Shown: one piece after another, positions 1-7,297 of the stretch
How positions within the stretch are numbered: the first letter of the stretch is position 1
How the letters are laid out: each line of letters starts with the position of its first letter
Assembly (NCBI GenBank): GCA_018402015.1
Contig: JAGYJL010000015.1
Coordinates: 1-41,560 of the forward strand
DNA length: 41,560 nt
Reading direction: 5' to 3'
DNA from: Flavobacteriales bacterium
Lineage (GTDB): Bacteria > Bacteroidota > Bacteroidia > UBA10329
Translations under genes and position numbers: made by a program
Notes under the pieces: model-generated
Told to the model about the DNA's origin: nothing
Seen by the model: the letters and a program-made list of their open reading frames with translations, nothing else
Databases searched by the model: none

Positions 1-1181
1 TCTAAAGGACTAACTATTTTTTGCAGATCGCGAGTACTTACATGGGCGTAAATGGCCGTGGTTTTAATATTTGCATGGCCAAGTAATTCCTGTATGTAAC
101 GGGTGTCGGTACCCTTATCCATAAGGTGAGTGGCAAAGCTATGGCGTAGTACGTGCGGACTTATCTTTTTCTGAATACCTGCGGTCTTGCAGGCTTTGCT
201 GACAATGGCTCCAATGTTTTCTCCAGAATAGGGTTTGCGGTTTCGTCCTTCAAATAACCAGTAGTTGGGCTTGTATTCCAAAATGTATTTATGCAAGGCT
301 GCTGCAATACGCTCACTTAATAGACTTATACGGTCTTTCTTGCCTTTTCCGCCTTTTACAATAACCTGTTTGCGGTCAAAATCCACATCAGCTATCCGCA
401 TTCCGGTAAGTTCTGCACGTCTCAATCCTGCACTGTATAATAGTCCGATGATGCATTGATGTTTGAGGTTATTGGCAGCAACCAACATGCGTACAATTTC
501 TTCTTCGCTTGCCACCACAGGAAGCTTAAATTCTTTTCTTGGTCTTGGAATCCAGTACTCCCTTTTTTTCATTCCCAACACCTTCTCGTAATAGAACTTA
601 ATGGCGTTTATTATCTGATTCTGCGTTTTGGTGGCATAGTTATGCTCCTTCACGATTCTTAGAACAAAGGCGATTATCTGTTCTTCAGAAATATCCTTCG
701 GGTCTTGGTTGGGATGAGCGGCCAAAAACTGCTTGAAGTAAAAGCCGTAGGTTGTAAAGGCACTTTTGCTGTAACGTCTTATGGTGAGTTTATCTGCATA
801 CGCCCACATGGCGTCTTTCTGCGCTTGGGTCCACTCCATATTCTTTAGCTGTTTGCGTTGAGACCCTTTCTGCGTCAGGGTGATAGGTGGATTCAGTTCC
901 GTTCGGAGGTCTTGCTCAGAAGTACCTTTTTGTTTTTCTCTTTTTTCGTTTTCACTCTTAATAGCGGAGTAATCTACAAAGGCCACCTCTTTAAAGGCTT
1001 TAAAAGCGGTATTCACCGTTCCCTTATCCCACGCAAGCCACCACATTTTTTTAGTTGCACTGTAGGTAGCTTTCAGTTTTCGGACAATGGAATTGAAAGG
1101 CTCTGTATTTGGCGTGTAGATGCTCAGCACCTGCTGATTGCGGTGCTCCTCGCGCTTGAATATGACGGTGGCTTTCGACAT
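1..1181 (-). CDS. Tyrosine recombinase / site-specific integrase (C-terminus cut by window edge)
   Basis: About 393 residues can be read before the frame runs off the window. The C-terminal half is a phage-integrase catalytic domain: Arg254 in GLRRAEL, a Lys in GGKGKKDR, His343-x-x-Arg346 in HVLRHSFATHL, His369 in LGHANIKTTAIY and nucleophile Tyr378. All catalytic positions are present, so only a few terminal residues are missing. A core-binding (SAM-like) domain lies around residues 135-225. The first ~100 residues are a separate N-terminal extension. There is no integron-integrase-specific insertion between the Lys and His-x-x-Arg motifs, so it is not a classical IntI. The ATG at 1181 is the first in frame; the terminator of the upstream FN3 gene lies directly before it, so it probably has its own start. 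The substrate (phage, element or invertible site) cannot be told from the window. Confidence 0.93.
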   Translation of the reverse strand, partial: MSKATVIFKREEHRNQQVLSIYTPNTEPFNSIVRKLKATYSATKKMWWLAWDKGTVNTAFKAFKEVAFVDYSAIKSENEKREKQKGTSEQDLRTELNPPITLTQKGSQRKQLKNMEWTQAQKDAMWAYADKLTIRRYSKSAFTTYGFYFKQFLAAHPNQDPKDISEEQIIAFVLRIVKEHNYATKTQNQIINAIKFYYEKVLGMKKREYWIPRPRKEFKLPVVASEEEIVRMLVAANNLKHQCIIGLLYSAGLRRAELTGMRIADVDFDRKQVIVKGGKGKKDRISLLSERIAAALHKYILEYKPNYWLFEGRNRKPYSGENIGAIVSKACKTAGIQKKISPHVLRHSFATHLMDKGTDTRYIQELLGHANIKTTAIYAHVSTRDLQKIVSPL

Positions 1182-1194
1182 CGAGTAATCGAAA

Positions 1195-1241
1195 ATAAGA
1201 AAAAGAAGGGCCGGGGCGCAACAGGATAAGGCCCCGACCCA
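1195..1241 (-). terminator. Rho-independent terminator after the FN3 gene
   Basis: On the minus strand a 10-bp GC-rich stem (arms 1232-1241 and 1209-1218, one G-U pair, 13-nt loop) is followed by a T-rich tract at about 1195-1208. It sits 38 bp past the stop of the FN3 gene and only 14 bp before the integrase start, so it separates the two transcription units. Confidence 0.7.
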
Positions 1242-1245
1242 AGCG

Positions 1246-1264
1246 GTGTTGCATGGCAACACCA
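1246..1264. repeat. Perfect inverted repeat between FN3 and integrase genes
   Basis: GGTGTTGC-ATG-GCAACACC: 8-bp arms with a 3-nt centre. It lies immediately next to the terminator stem, giving two hairpins in tandem. It may add to termination, or be a protein or recombinase binding site for the adjacent integrase. No second copy was noticed in the window. Confidence 0.6.
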
Positions 1265-1278
1265 CTTCACTACATCAT

Positions 1279-1929
1279 TCAGCGTGCAACGCTTTGCGTC
1301 TCATCGCTGTATGTACCCATGCCGGTACTGTTCTGTGCCGCCACACGAAAGCGGTAATTCTTGCCGGGTGTAAGACCCACCACGGTAAAACTGCGCCCTC
1401 CTTGTATGACCACAACTTCCCAAGTACCATCTGTTGTGGCAGAACTGGGGTCGTCTGGCGGCTTTATGCCACCTTCTATCCACATTTCCACCACGTACGA
1501 TTTCTTGTACTTGGCAGCATCCCATGTAAGTACAACCGTGCCTTGGTTGCCACCCGGAACCGCTTGCAGATTAGGTACCTTGAAGGGCAGAGGCCACGGG
1601 GTGCCGGGGCCTTTAACCTCCATACCTGCCTTGCTGATCTTTTCGGGGTCGCCCTCGCTGGTCAGCTGTACATAATCCACCAATCGGTTCATTAAGGTGG
1701 TAAGTTCCTCTAAGCGCGCATTGCGTGCTATGGTGCGGTCTGTACCTCCCTTAATGGCCTCCGATTCTGCTTGAGATAATGCCGTAACGGCCGCCTCTAT
1801 TTCCAATAATGTTGGTTCGGGCGTTACGTACACATCGGCATTTGCCTGCATGGTTATCCTTACACTGTTGGCTTTTATGATTTTCTGCGAGACGGTTAAT
1901 AACCCCCATCCCAATTTAACCTTAGCCAT
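1279..1929 (-). CDS. Fibronectin type III domain protein
   Basis: A 216-residue protein without a signal peptide. The N-terminal half (MAKVKLGWGLL..., residues ~1-105) is a helical region in which a spacing of small residues and an AR-rich helix (TIARNARLEELTTLMNRL) resemble a recurrent family of short FN3 proteins in Bacteroidetes. Residues ~120-215 form one FN3 domain, including the typical GLTPGKNYRFRVAAQN strand. ATG 1929 is chosen over a start eight codons upstream because the conserved family-like N-terminus begins there. The function is unknown; no enzyme motif is visible. A strong terminator follows, so it is probably monocistronic. Its position beside an integrase fits an accessory or mobile origin, but that is inference. 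Confidence 0.75.
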   Translation of the reverse strand: MAKVKLGWGLLTVSQKIIKANSVRITMQANADVYVTPEPTLLEIEAAVTALSQAESEAIKGGTDRTIARNARLEELTTLMNRLVDYVQLTSEGDPEKISKAGMEVKGPGTPWPLPFKVPNLQAVPGGNQGTVVLTWDAAKYKKSYVVEMWIEGGIKPPDDPSSATTDGTWEVVVIQGGRSFTVVGLTPGKNYRFRVAAQNSTGMGTYSDETQSVAR

Positions 1930-2160
1930 GACGTTTAGGATTTGGTTAAACAATTGCAGTCTGAAACCCCGGCTGCCTATCTGCCCTGTTGCTTTTGGGA
2001 GGGTTCTCCCACGTAGTGTTATCTAATAACTTATGACAAGGTTGAAATATTATGTACCGAATTGTTAAAAACGCTATCGGGATACTTAATAACCTGAAAA
2101 TCAACACAATAAAATGAATGGAAACCCAAGCTGGTGGGTCTATGACGGTTGAAGGAAATG

Positions 2161-2180
2161 ATTTCTTGACGTCAAGAAAT
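2161..2180. promoter_or_regulatory. 20-bp perfect palindrome
   Basis: ATTTCTTGACGTCAAGAAAT is a perfect 20-bp palindrome centred on GACGTC. Its size and symmetry suit a dimeric DNA-binding protein. It lies at the edge of the 21-bp repeat array and about 230 bp upstream of the FN3 start, so it could be an operator or part of the repeat element. The binding protein is unknown. Confidence 0.5.
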
Positions 2181-2191
2181 GGTTTTCGTAC

Positions 2192-2380
2192 GTACTTGAG
2201 AGACCGAATTGAATGGTTCGGCCTCTTCATTAAATGGTTGGGGCCCGCAATTAGATGGTACAGAGGTTGCATTAGATGGTTTGGCCATTTCATTATATGA
2301 TCTGGCTGTTCCCTTACATCATTTGGTCTCTTCCTTACATGGTTGAGAGACACAATTACATCAATGGGTCGCTTTAATAG
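2192..2380. repeat. Imperfect 21-bp tandem repeats (about nine units)
   Basis: A recurring ATGGTT-like core followed by a TTA end appears at 2213, 2234, 2255, 2276, 2297, 2318, 2339 and 2360, always exactly 21 bp apart, with a diverged unit at 2192. Because 21 is a multiple of three, both strands stay open. The minus strand reads as heptads such as K-W-P-N-H-L-M, the plus strand as I-R-W-F-G-H-F, so the open frames here (about 135 codons minus, 60 codons plus) can be explained by the repeat. 21 bp is also two helical turns, so equivalent bases face the same side of the DNA. No other gene is seen in 1930-2441. Confidence 0.75.
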
Positions 2381-2441
2381 AAGGGGTAGAAGAAAATGGC
2401 GTGGATTGGGAATAGAAGCGGATTGACAGATAGACAGCTTT

Positions 2442-3014
2442 TCAGCTGGTTTTCTTCACGTACTGCGTTAGAATAACGATCTGCTGACCGCCTACGCGGC
2501 CTTCGATTTGCTCGGCATTGTCCCAAACAAGAGAGATGTTGCGCACAGCTTCGCCACGTTTGGCCACCAGGCTCGAACCTTTTACGTTCAGGTCTTTTAT
2601 GATCACTACAGAATCGCCATTCTGAAGGATAACCCCGTTGCTGTCTTTGTGCACAATTTTCTCATCAGCTTCCGCTGCCACACCTTCTTTGGCCCATGCA
2701 GCGGTATCATCATCCATGTACATCATATCCAGCAGATCCTGCGGCCAGCCTTCGGCCTTCAGCGCATTCAGCATTCGGTAGGCCACCACTTGAACGGCTG
2801 GTACGGTACTCCACATGCTCTCGTTCAAGCAGCGCCAGTGGTTGGCGTCCACCTTATCAGCATCGTTCAGTTGCTCATTACAGGTTCCGCAAACATGTAT
2901 CGTGTCATCAACAGACCCAGAAGCGCGAGGTGGAACTGTATAGAATTGAAGATACTGGTCAGAACCACATAGTTCGCATTTACCTTGGCTTCGTGCCGTA
3001 ACTTCTTTTTGCAT
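2442..3014 (-). CDS. phnA: PhnA/YjdM family zinc-ribbon protein
   Basis: A 190-residue cytoplasmic protein. It has an N-terminal zinc ribbon with two Cys pairs, CELCG (residues ~13-17) and CGTCN, and a C-terminal SH3-like PhnA domain with the family signature DSNGVILQNGDSVVIIKDL and VKGSS. Longer than the ~110-residue E. coli YjdM because of a central helical segment seen in many Bacteroidetes and Proteobacteria members. ATG 3014 begins MQKEV directly before the zinc ribbon; an upstream in-frame start at 3101 would add 29 residues overlapping the TfoX-like gene and is less likely. Despite the name, the family has no demonstrated role in phosphonate breakdown. It lies 47 bp downstream of the TfoX-like gene on the same strand and may be co-transcribed. 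Confidence 0.88.
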   Translation of the reverse strand: MQKEVTARSQGKCELCGSDQYLQFYTVPPRASGSVDDTIHVCGTCNEQLNDADKVDANHWRCLNESMWSTVPAVQVVAYRMLNALKAEGWPQDLLDMMYMDDDTAAWAKEGVAAEADEKIVHKDSNGVILQNGDSVVIIKDLNVKGSSLVAKRGEAVRNISLVWDNAEQIEGRVGGQQIVILTQYVKKTS

Positions 3015-3061
3015 AGGGTAGATTGTTTGGAATGCGGCCGAAGGTATAGGAATTCTAAGAG

Positions 3062-3400
3062 TTACAACTGAAGATTGAACTCCAATGCTTTTTCCGTCCA
3101 AAAATCGAGGTCTTCCTCCGAGTCGAATCCTTCTGGAGAAATGAAGAGGAAGCCCCGCATTACTCTTCCCGTGAAATCCATTTCGCGGCTTCCGTTCTTG
3201 AACATCAATTGTTCTTGCGTTGCTTTTCCAACACGTACCATTAAGCGGTCTTCTCCAGTAGCTTTTACCTTATCTACACCTATACACATCTTACCATTCA
3301 CCATGAAAATGAGTCCGCCCATCATTTTCTTCTCGTCTGTAATGTTGGCCTTTGAAAGGCGCTGCCGCACGCGGTCAACCAAATGTTCGCTGTATGCCAT
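3062..3400 (-). CDS. TfoX/Sxy N-terminal domain protein
   Basis: A 112-residue protein that is all one TfoX N-terminal domain. It starts MAYSEHLVDRVRQRL, has the MMGGLIFMVNGKMCIGV strand pair and ends with the FWTEKALEF helix. Full-length Gammaproteobacterial Sxy/TfoX, which activates competence genes, also has a C-terminal domain that is absent here, so a competence role should not be assumed. It is transcribed divergently from rpoN with a 112-bp intergenic region that must carry both promoters. Confidence 0.85.
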   Translation of the reverse strand: MAYSEHLVDRVRQRLSKANITDEKKMMGGLIFMVNGKMCIGVDKVKATGEDRLMVRVGKATQEQLMFKNGSREMDFTGRVMRGFLFISPEGFDSEEDLDFWTEKALEFNLQL

Positions 3401-3512
3401 GCTTTAATTGTTGAATTGAATGTCTGAAAGTTTTGGCAGATTCTATCTCTAAAATGCTTTTGGCACTCCATTTGGAATAGCGATCTTAGTCAAATCGTTA
3501 AACACCACTCCC

Positions 3513-4970
3513 ATGGCACTTAAACAACGGTTACAGTTAAAGCAATTGCAGCGGCTTTCTCCGCAGCAGATACAGCTTATGAAGCTGTTACAGATACCGA
3601 CCATAGCGTTGGAGCAACGGATAAAGGAAGAATTGGAGGTGAACCCCGCATTGGAGGAAGGCCCCGAAGGAGATGAGGTGGACGATGAGTTTGCGGATCT
3701 TCAGAACGATGATCAGGACGAGTACGAAGATTCCGGATCTGATGACGAGTTTACCATTGAGGATTATCTGGATGACGATGACATTCCAGATTACAAACTC
3801 TATGCAAACAATACCAGTGCCGATGACGAAGAGCGGGAAATGCCGCTGAGTGGGGGCGCCAGTTTTCAGGACCTGTTGCTGGAGCAGCTTGGTATGCGGG
3901 TACTTTCGGAATTACAGCGAACAATTGCTGAGACCATTATCGGAAATATAGATGATGATGGTTATCTGCGGAGAGAGATCTATGCTATTGTTGACGACCT
4001 TGCTTTTACACAGAACATTCAAACCAATGAGGATGAGGTAGAAGACCTCTTAGAAGTGGTGCAGCATTTTGAGCCTGCCGGGGTTGGGGCAAGAAATCTC
4101 CAGGAATGTCTGTTGCTTCAACTCAACAGAAAGGAAGAAACAGAACATGTTCGGTTGGCAAAGGAGCTCATTAGCAATATGATGGATGAGTTTTCGAAGA
4201 AACATTACACGAAGATCTGCCAGCGACTGCATATTGAGGAAGATGAGTTGAAAGTTGTGTTGGATGAGGTGTTGAAATTGAACCCGCGTCCGGGAAATTC
4301 ACTTTCAGATAGCACTAAGGTTGTACAGAATATTGTGGCCGATTTCGTTATTACCAACGATGACGGAAAATTGGAATTGACCTTGAACGGTAGAAATGCT
4401 CCGCACTTGAAAGTGAGCAACGAATACAAGCAAATGTTGCGTGCGTATTCAGAAACCAAAGGAAAGGCCAATAAAGATGCAGTTCAATTTGTGAAACAGA
4501 AACTGGATGGCGCCAAGTGGTTCATTGATGCCATCAAACAACGACAACTTACCCTTTACGGCACCATGGATGCCATTATGGAATACCAGAAAGAGTATTT
4601 CCTAACTGGCGATGAGACCAAACTGAAACCAATGATCCTGAAGGATATTTCAGATATCGTTGGGTTGGATATTTCAACGATCTCTCGTGTGGCAAACAGC
4701 AAATATGTGCAGACGCAATTCGGCACATTCCTTCTCAAGTCGTTCTTCTCAGAGTCGTTAACAACAGAAAGTGGAGAAGAAGTAAGTAGCCGCGAAGTGA
4801 AGAAGATACTGAGCGATGCCATTGAAGGCGAGGACAAACGTAAGCCGTTGGCAGATGAGAAACTGGCCGAATTGCTGAAAGAGAAAGGCTACACCATTGC
4901 GCGTAGAACCGTGGCTAAATACCGCGAGCAGTTGGGAATTCCAGTAGCTCGACTGAGAAAAGAGTTGTGA
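3513..4970 (+). CDS. rpoN: RNA polymerase sigma-54 factor
   Basis: A 485-residue protein with the three sigma-54 parts in order. Region I is a Q/L-rich N-terminus (LQLKQLQRLSPQQIQLMKLL, residues ~8-27) contacted by enhancer-binding ATPases. Region II is a very acidic linker (~50-110, rich in D and E). After it come the core-binding domain (~115-300), the HTH (~375-400) and the RpoN box near the C-terminus (ARRTVAKYRE, ~462-471) that reads the -24 promoter element. Length is normal for the family and no key motif is missing. It is probably a housekeeping single gene; no enhancer-binding protein is encoded in the window. The following hairpin repeat at 4975-4990 may serve as its terminator. Confidence 0.97.
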   Translation: MALKQRLQLKQLQRLSPQQIQLMKLLQIPTIALEQRIKEELEVNPALEEGPEGDEVDDEFADLQNDDQDEYEDSGSDDEFTIEDYLDDDDIPDYKLYANNTSADDEEREMPLSGGASFQDLLLEQLGMRVLSELQRTIAETIIGNIDDDGYLRREIYAIVDDLAFTQNIQTNEDEVEDLLEVVQHFEPAGVGARNLQECLLLQLNRKEETEHVRLAKELISNMMDEFSKKHYTKICQRLHIEEDELKVVLDEVLKLNPRPGNSLSDSTKVVQNIVADFVITNDDGKLELTLNGRNAPHLKVSNEYKQMLRAYSETKGKANKDAVQFVKQKLDGAKWFIDAIKQRQLTLYGTMDAIMEYQKEYFLTGDETKLKPMILKDISDIVGLDISTISRVANSKYVQTQFGTFLLKSFFSESLTTESGEEVSSREVKKILSDAIEGEDKRKPLADEKLAELLKEKGYTIARRTVAKYREQLGIPVARLRKEL

Positions 4971-4973
4971 GTT

Positions 4974-5004
4974 TCCCCTCTTGAGAGGGGATAAAGGGGT
5001 GTGT
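4974..5004 (+). repeat. Left inverted hairpin repeat flanking the DUF559 gene
   Basis: CCCCTCT-TG-AGAGGGG forms a hairpin (4975-4990) followed by an A/T spacer and GGGGTGTGT. The same module occurs in opposite orientation at 5432-5461, on the other side of the DUF559 gene, and a related, interrupted copy is at 26434-26488. Confidence 0.8.
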
Positions 5005-5030
5005 CTTTTCATAGTTATTTCAATACAGGA

Positions 5031-5414
5031 ATGAGAAGAAAATTCATCCCGTACAACCCTAAACTCAAGGAGCTTGCACGTCAGCTTCGGAACAATAGCA
5101 CTCAGTCAGAAATATGGCTTTGGAAGCGCCTCAAAGGCAAGCAGCTATTTGGTTATGATTTCCACCGCCAAAAGCCGATCGATAATTTCATACTTGATTT
5201 TTTCTGCTACGAACTAATGCTCGGGATTGAGTTGGATGGTTACAGTCATATGTTGGATGAAGTTCAGCATCGAGATGAACTGAAATCTAAGAAAATGGAG
5301 GAATTGGGAATAACCATCCTCAGGTTTCATGATGATGAAGTTTTCCATGACCTGGATGCTATTGTGCTGAGAATTGATCGGTGGATTCAAAATCAGATCA
5401 GTTCTACTGATTAG
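5031..5414 (+). CDS. DUF559 (Vsr-like) endonuclease-domain protein
   Basis: A 127-residue single-domain protein of the DUF559 family, which shares the PD-(D/E)XK/Vsr nuclease fold. Family signatures are NPKLKELARQLRNNSTQSEIWLWK at the N-terminus (first part shown in residues ~6-18), FHRQKPIDNFILDFFC with the metal-binding Asp, then GIELDG with the Glu-x-Asp, and a C-terminal ITILRFHDDEV strand. The ATG at 5031 gives the usual start MRRKFIPYNP; a start at 5001 would read out of the left repeat. It sits between two inverted copies of one hairpin repeat and has no functional link to rpoN or the S1 gene on either side. The substrate is unknown. A role in moving or maintaining the repeat is a hypothesis. 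Confidence 0.88.
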   Translation: MRRKFIPYNPKLKELARQLRNNSTQSEIWLWKRLKGKQLFGYDFHRQKPIDNFILDFFCYELMLGIELDGYSHMLDEVQHRDELKSKKMEELGITILRFHDDEVFHDLDAIVLRIDRWIQNQISSTD

Positions 5415-5431
5415 CTTTGTGTATTCAATTA

Positions 5432-5461
5432 ACACACCCCTAACCCCTCTCAAGAGGGGAA
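5432..5461 (-). repeat. Right inverted hairpin repeat flanking the DUF559 gene
   Basis: The minus strand reads CCCCTCTTGAGAGGGG followed by TTA and GGGGTGTGT, the same module as at 4974-5004 but inverted. Together the two copies form ~30-bp terminal inverted repeats around a single gene, giving a unit of about 490 bp. Confidence 0.8.
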
Positions 5462-5480
5462 TGGCACCAATCGATTTCTT

Positions 5481-6371
5481 TTGTTCAAACTAGGTCAAAA
5501 CAACAAACTTATCATTCAACGTTTTACCAGCGTAGGTGCGTATCTCGGAGAGCCAGATGCCGCTTACGAAGACGTGATCCTGTTACCTAACAAGTACCTT
5601 AAACCCGGTATGCAAGAAGGGCAGGAGGTAGAGGTTTTCGTTTATCTCGATTCTGACGAACGACCGATTGCAACCACATTGAAACCGTACATCAAACTCG
5701 GAGAATTTGCTGAGCTTCAAGTGAAGCAGGTTTCGCGAGTTGGCGCATTCCTCGATATGGGATTGGAGAAAGACCTGTTTGTGCCGTATGGCGAGATGGT
5801 GGAGCGCATGAATGTGGGCGAGAAATACTTGGTCGGGCTTTTCTTGGATGACCAATCCAATAGACTGGTGGCAACGCCCCGCATTGGCAAATTGTTGGAT
5901 CAGACCAACATCGATCTGAGGTTGGGCGAGGAAGTGGATCTGGTGATTTACAATGAGACTGAACTTGGTTTCCAGGTAATGATCAACCGAAAGCATGGCG
6001 GATTGGTTTACCACAACGAGGTTTTCAGGCCTATTGAGATCGGAGAAAAAACCAAAGGCTACATCAAACAGATAAGAGAAGACGGAAAGATCGATGTGAG
6101 TTTGGAACCGCTTGGCGTTGCCAGTATCGAACCCAATGCAAAGAAGATCCTCGATTATCTGAATAAGAATCGAGGCGTGCTGAAGCTTTCCGACAAGAGT
6201 TCGCCAGAAGATATTGAAGCGCAACTACACATGAGCAAGAAATTGTTCAAGAAGGCCATTGGAGGTCTTTACAAGAAAAAGTTGATCGTTATTGATAAGC
6301 ACGAGATTCGGTCTGTAGTGCAGAATTTCGAACCAGAAGGACCCAAGCATTTAAGAAACAAGAGCAAATGA
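5481..6371 (+). CDS. cvfB: S1 RNA-binding protein, CvfB family
   Basis: A 296-residue cytoplasmic protein made of tandem S1-like OB domains (residues ~5-65, ~68-135, ~145-215) and a C-terminal winged helix (~225-285, SPEDIEAQLHMSKKLFKKAI). This is the CvfB/YitL architecture, linked in Staphylococcus to virulence-gene expression through RNA binding. The start is a TTG at 5481; no ATG or GTG lies in frame upstream, and the sequence from FKLGQNNKL matches the expected N-terminus. The gene begins just 19 bp after the right DUF559 repeat, so the repeat unit may have displaced its original upstream region. The stop overlaps the next gene by 4 bp, suggesting translational coupling. Confidence 0.87.
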   Translation: MFKLGQNNKLIIQRFTSVGAYLGEPDAAYEDVILLPNKYLKPGMQEGQEVEVFVYLDSDERPIATTLKPYIKLGEFAELQVKQVSRVGAFLDMGLEKDLFVPYGEMVERMNVGEKYLVGLFLDDQSNRLVATPRIGKLLDQTNIDLRLGEEVDLVIYNETELGFQVMINRKHGGLVYHNEVFRPIEIGEKTKGYIKQIREDGKIDVSLEPLGVASIEPNAKKILDYLNKNRGVLKLSDKSSPEDIEAQLHMSKKLFKKAIGGLYKKKLIVIDKHEIRSVVQNFEPEGPKHLRNKSK

Positions 6372-7297
6372 AAAGAGCCATTCTATTGATCGTTTTTGGT
6401 CTTATCGGCCTGCTGTGTGGTTACATTGCTTCTGCTTGGCACGATGATATTCCTGTTGAAGAGATCATTGAGAAATATGCCTACGACAATTCTCAGTTCT
6501 TGGAATTGGACGGAATGAAGGTTCACTATCGGATCAATGGCGATACGGGCGAAACGGTGGTACTGCTTCACGGAACAGCAGCCTCTTTGCACACATGGGA
6601 AGCTTGGACAGATGAGCTATCGAAATACTACCGTGTGGTGAGTTTTGACATGCCCGGTTTCGGTGTTACTGGTCCAGAGCCGAATGGCGTTTACACCAGA
6701 GAACGCTACCTGAAATTCATTGATGATGTGTTGGTAAAACTGGATGTGGATTCTTGCTACATGGCAGGAAATTCGTTCGGTGGTTACATGACCTGGAGTT
6801 ATGCCGTTGCACATCCGAATAAAGTGAAGAAGATCGCCATTTTGAACTCAAGTGGCTACCCAAGAGGCGATCAACCAACGCCTATAAGCTTCAAGCTTCA
6901 GAAGATGAAATGGCTAAAACCGGTGCTTACGCATCTTACTCCAAAATCGCTGGTAAGAAGAGGTGTTGAGGTTGTGTATTACGATGACTCCAAGATAACC
7001 GAAGAGTTGGTGCAGCGCTATATGGATTTACTGTTGCGGGAAGGTAATAGGGAAGGATTGATGGGAAAAACACAGCAGATCACCTACGATTATGTTGAAG
7101 AGATAAAGCAGGTGCAATGCCCAACCTTGATCATGTGGGGAGATTCGGATAAACTCGTGAATGTGGAGGCTGCGCCAAAGTTTCATCAGGATATCCCCAA
7201 TTCAGAATTGCTCATTTACGAGAATATGGGGCACATTCCTATGGAAGAGATTCCTGAGCAATCGGTTGCTGACTTTATCGCGTTTCTCAGAAAGTGA
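6368..7297 (+). CDS. Membrane-anchored alpha/beta hydrolase
   Basis: A 309-residue alpha/beta-hydrolase fold protein. Residues 4-23 form an N-terminal signal anchor, placing the enzyme outside the inner membrane. The oxyanion motif LLHGTAAS is at 67-74, the nucleophile elbow GNSFGG has Ser136, the acid is Asp261 in WGDSD, and the base is His289 in GHIPMEE, so a complete triad is present. The cap region (~165-245) is helical. Closest in look to MhpC/haloalkane-dehalogenase-like esterases; substrate unknown. ATGA overlap with the CvfB-like gene suggests co-expression. It ends one base before the convergent DUF2079 gene. Confidence 0.9.
   Translation: MKRAILLIVFGLIGLLCGYIASAWHDDIPVEEIIEKYAYDNSQFLELDGMKVHYRINGDTGETVVLLHGTAASLHTWEAWTDELSKYYRVVSFDMPGFGVTGPEPNGVYTRERYLKFIDDVLVKLDVDSCYMAGNSFGGYMTWSYAVAHPNKVKKIAILNSSGYPRGDQPTPISFKLQKMKWLKPVLTHLTPKSLVRRGVEVVYYDDSKITEELVQRYMDLLLREGNREGLMGKTQQITYDYVEEIKQVQCPTLIMWGDSDKLVNVEAAPKFHQDIPNSELLIYENMGHIPMEEIPEQSVADFIAFLRK

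Noticed and set aside
1..1181. Integron integrase (IntI)
   Set aside because: The insertion that distinguishes IntI from other tyrosine recombinases is absent, and no attI or ordered attC array lies beside it.
1946..2353. A 135-codon minus-strand gene over the 21-bp repeats
   Set aside because: The open frame is explained by a repeat unit without stops; its downstream half runs into the FN3 upstream region and has no family resemblance.
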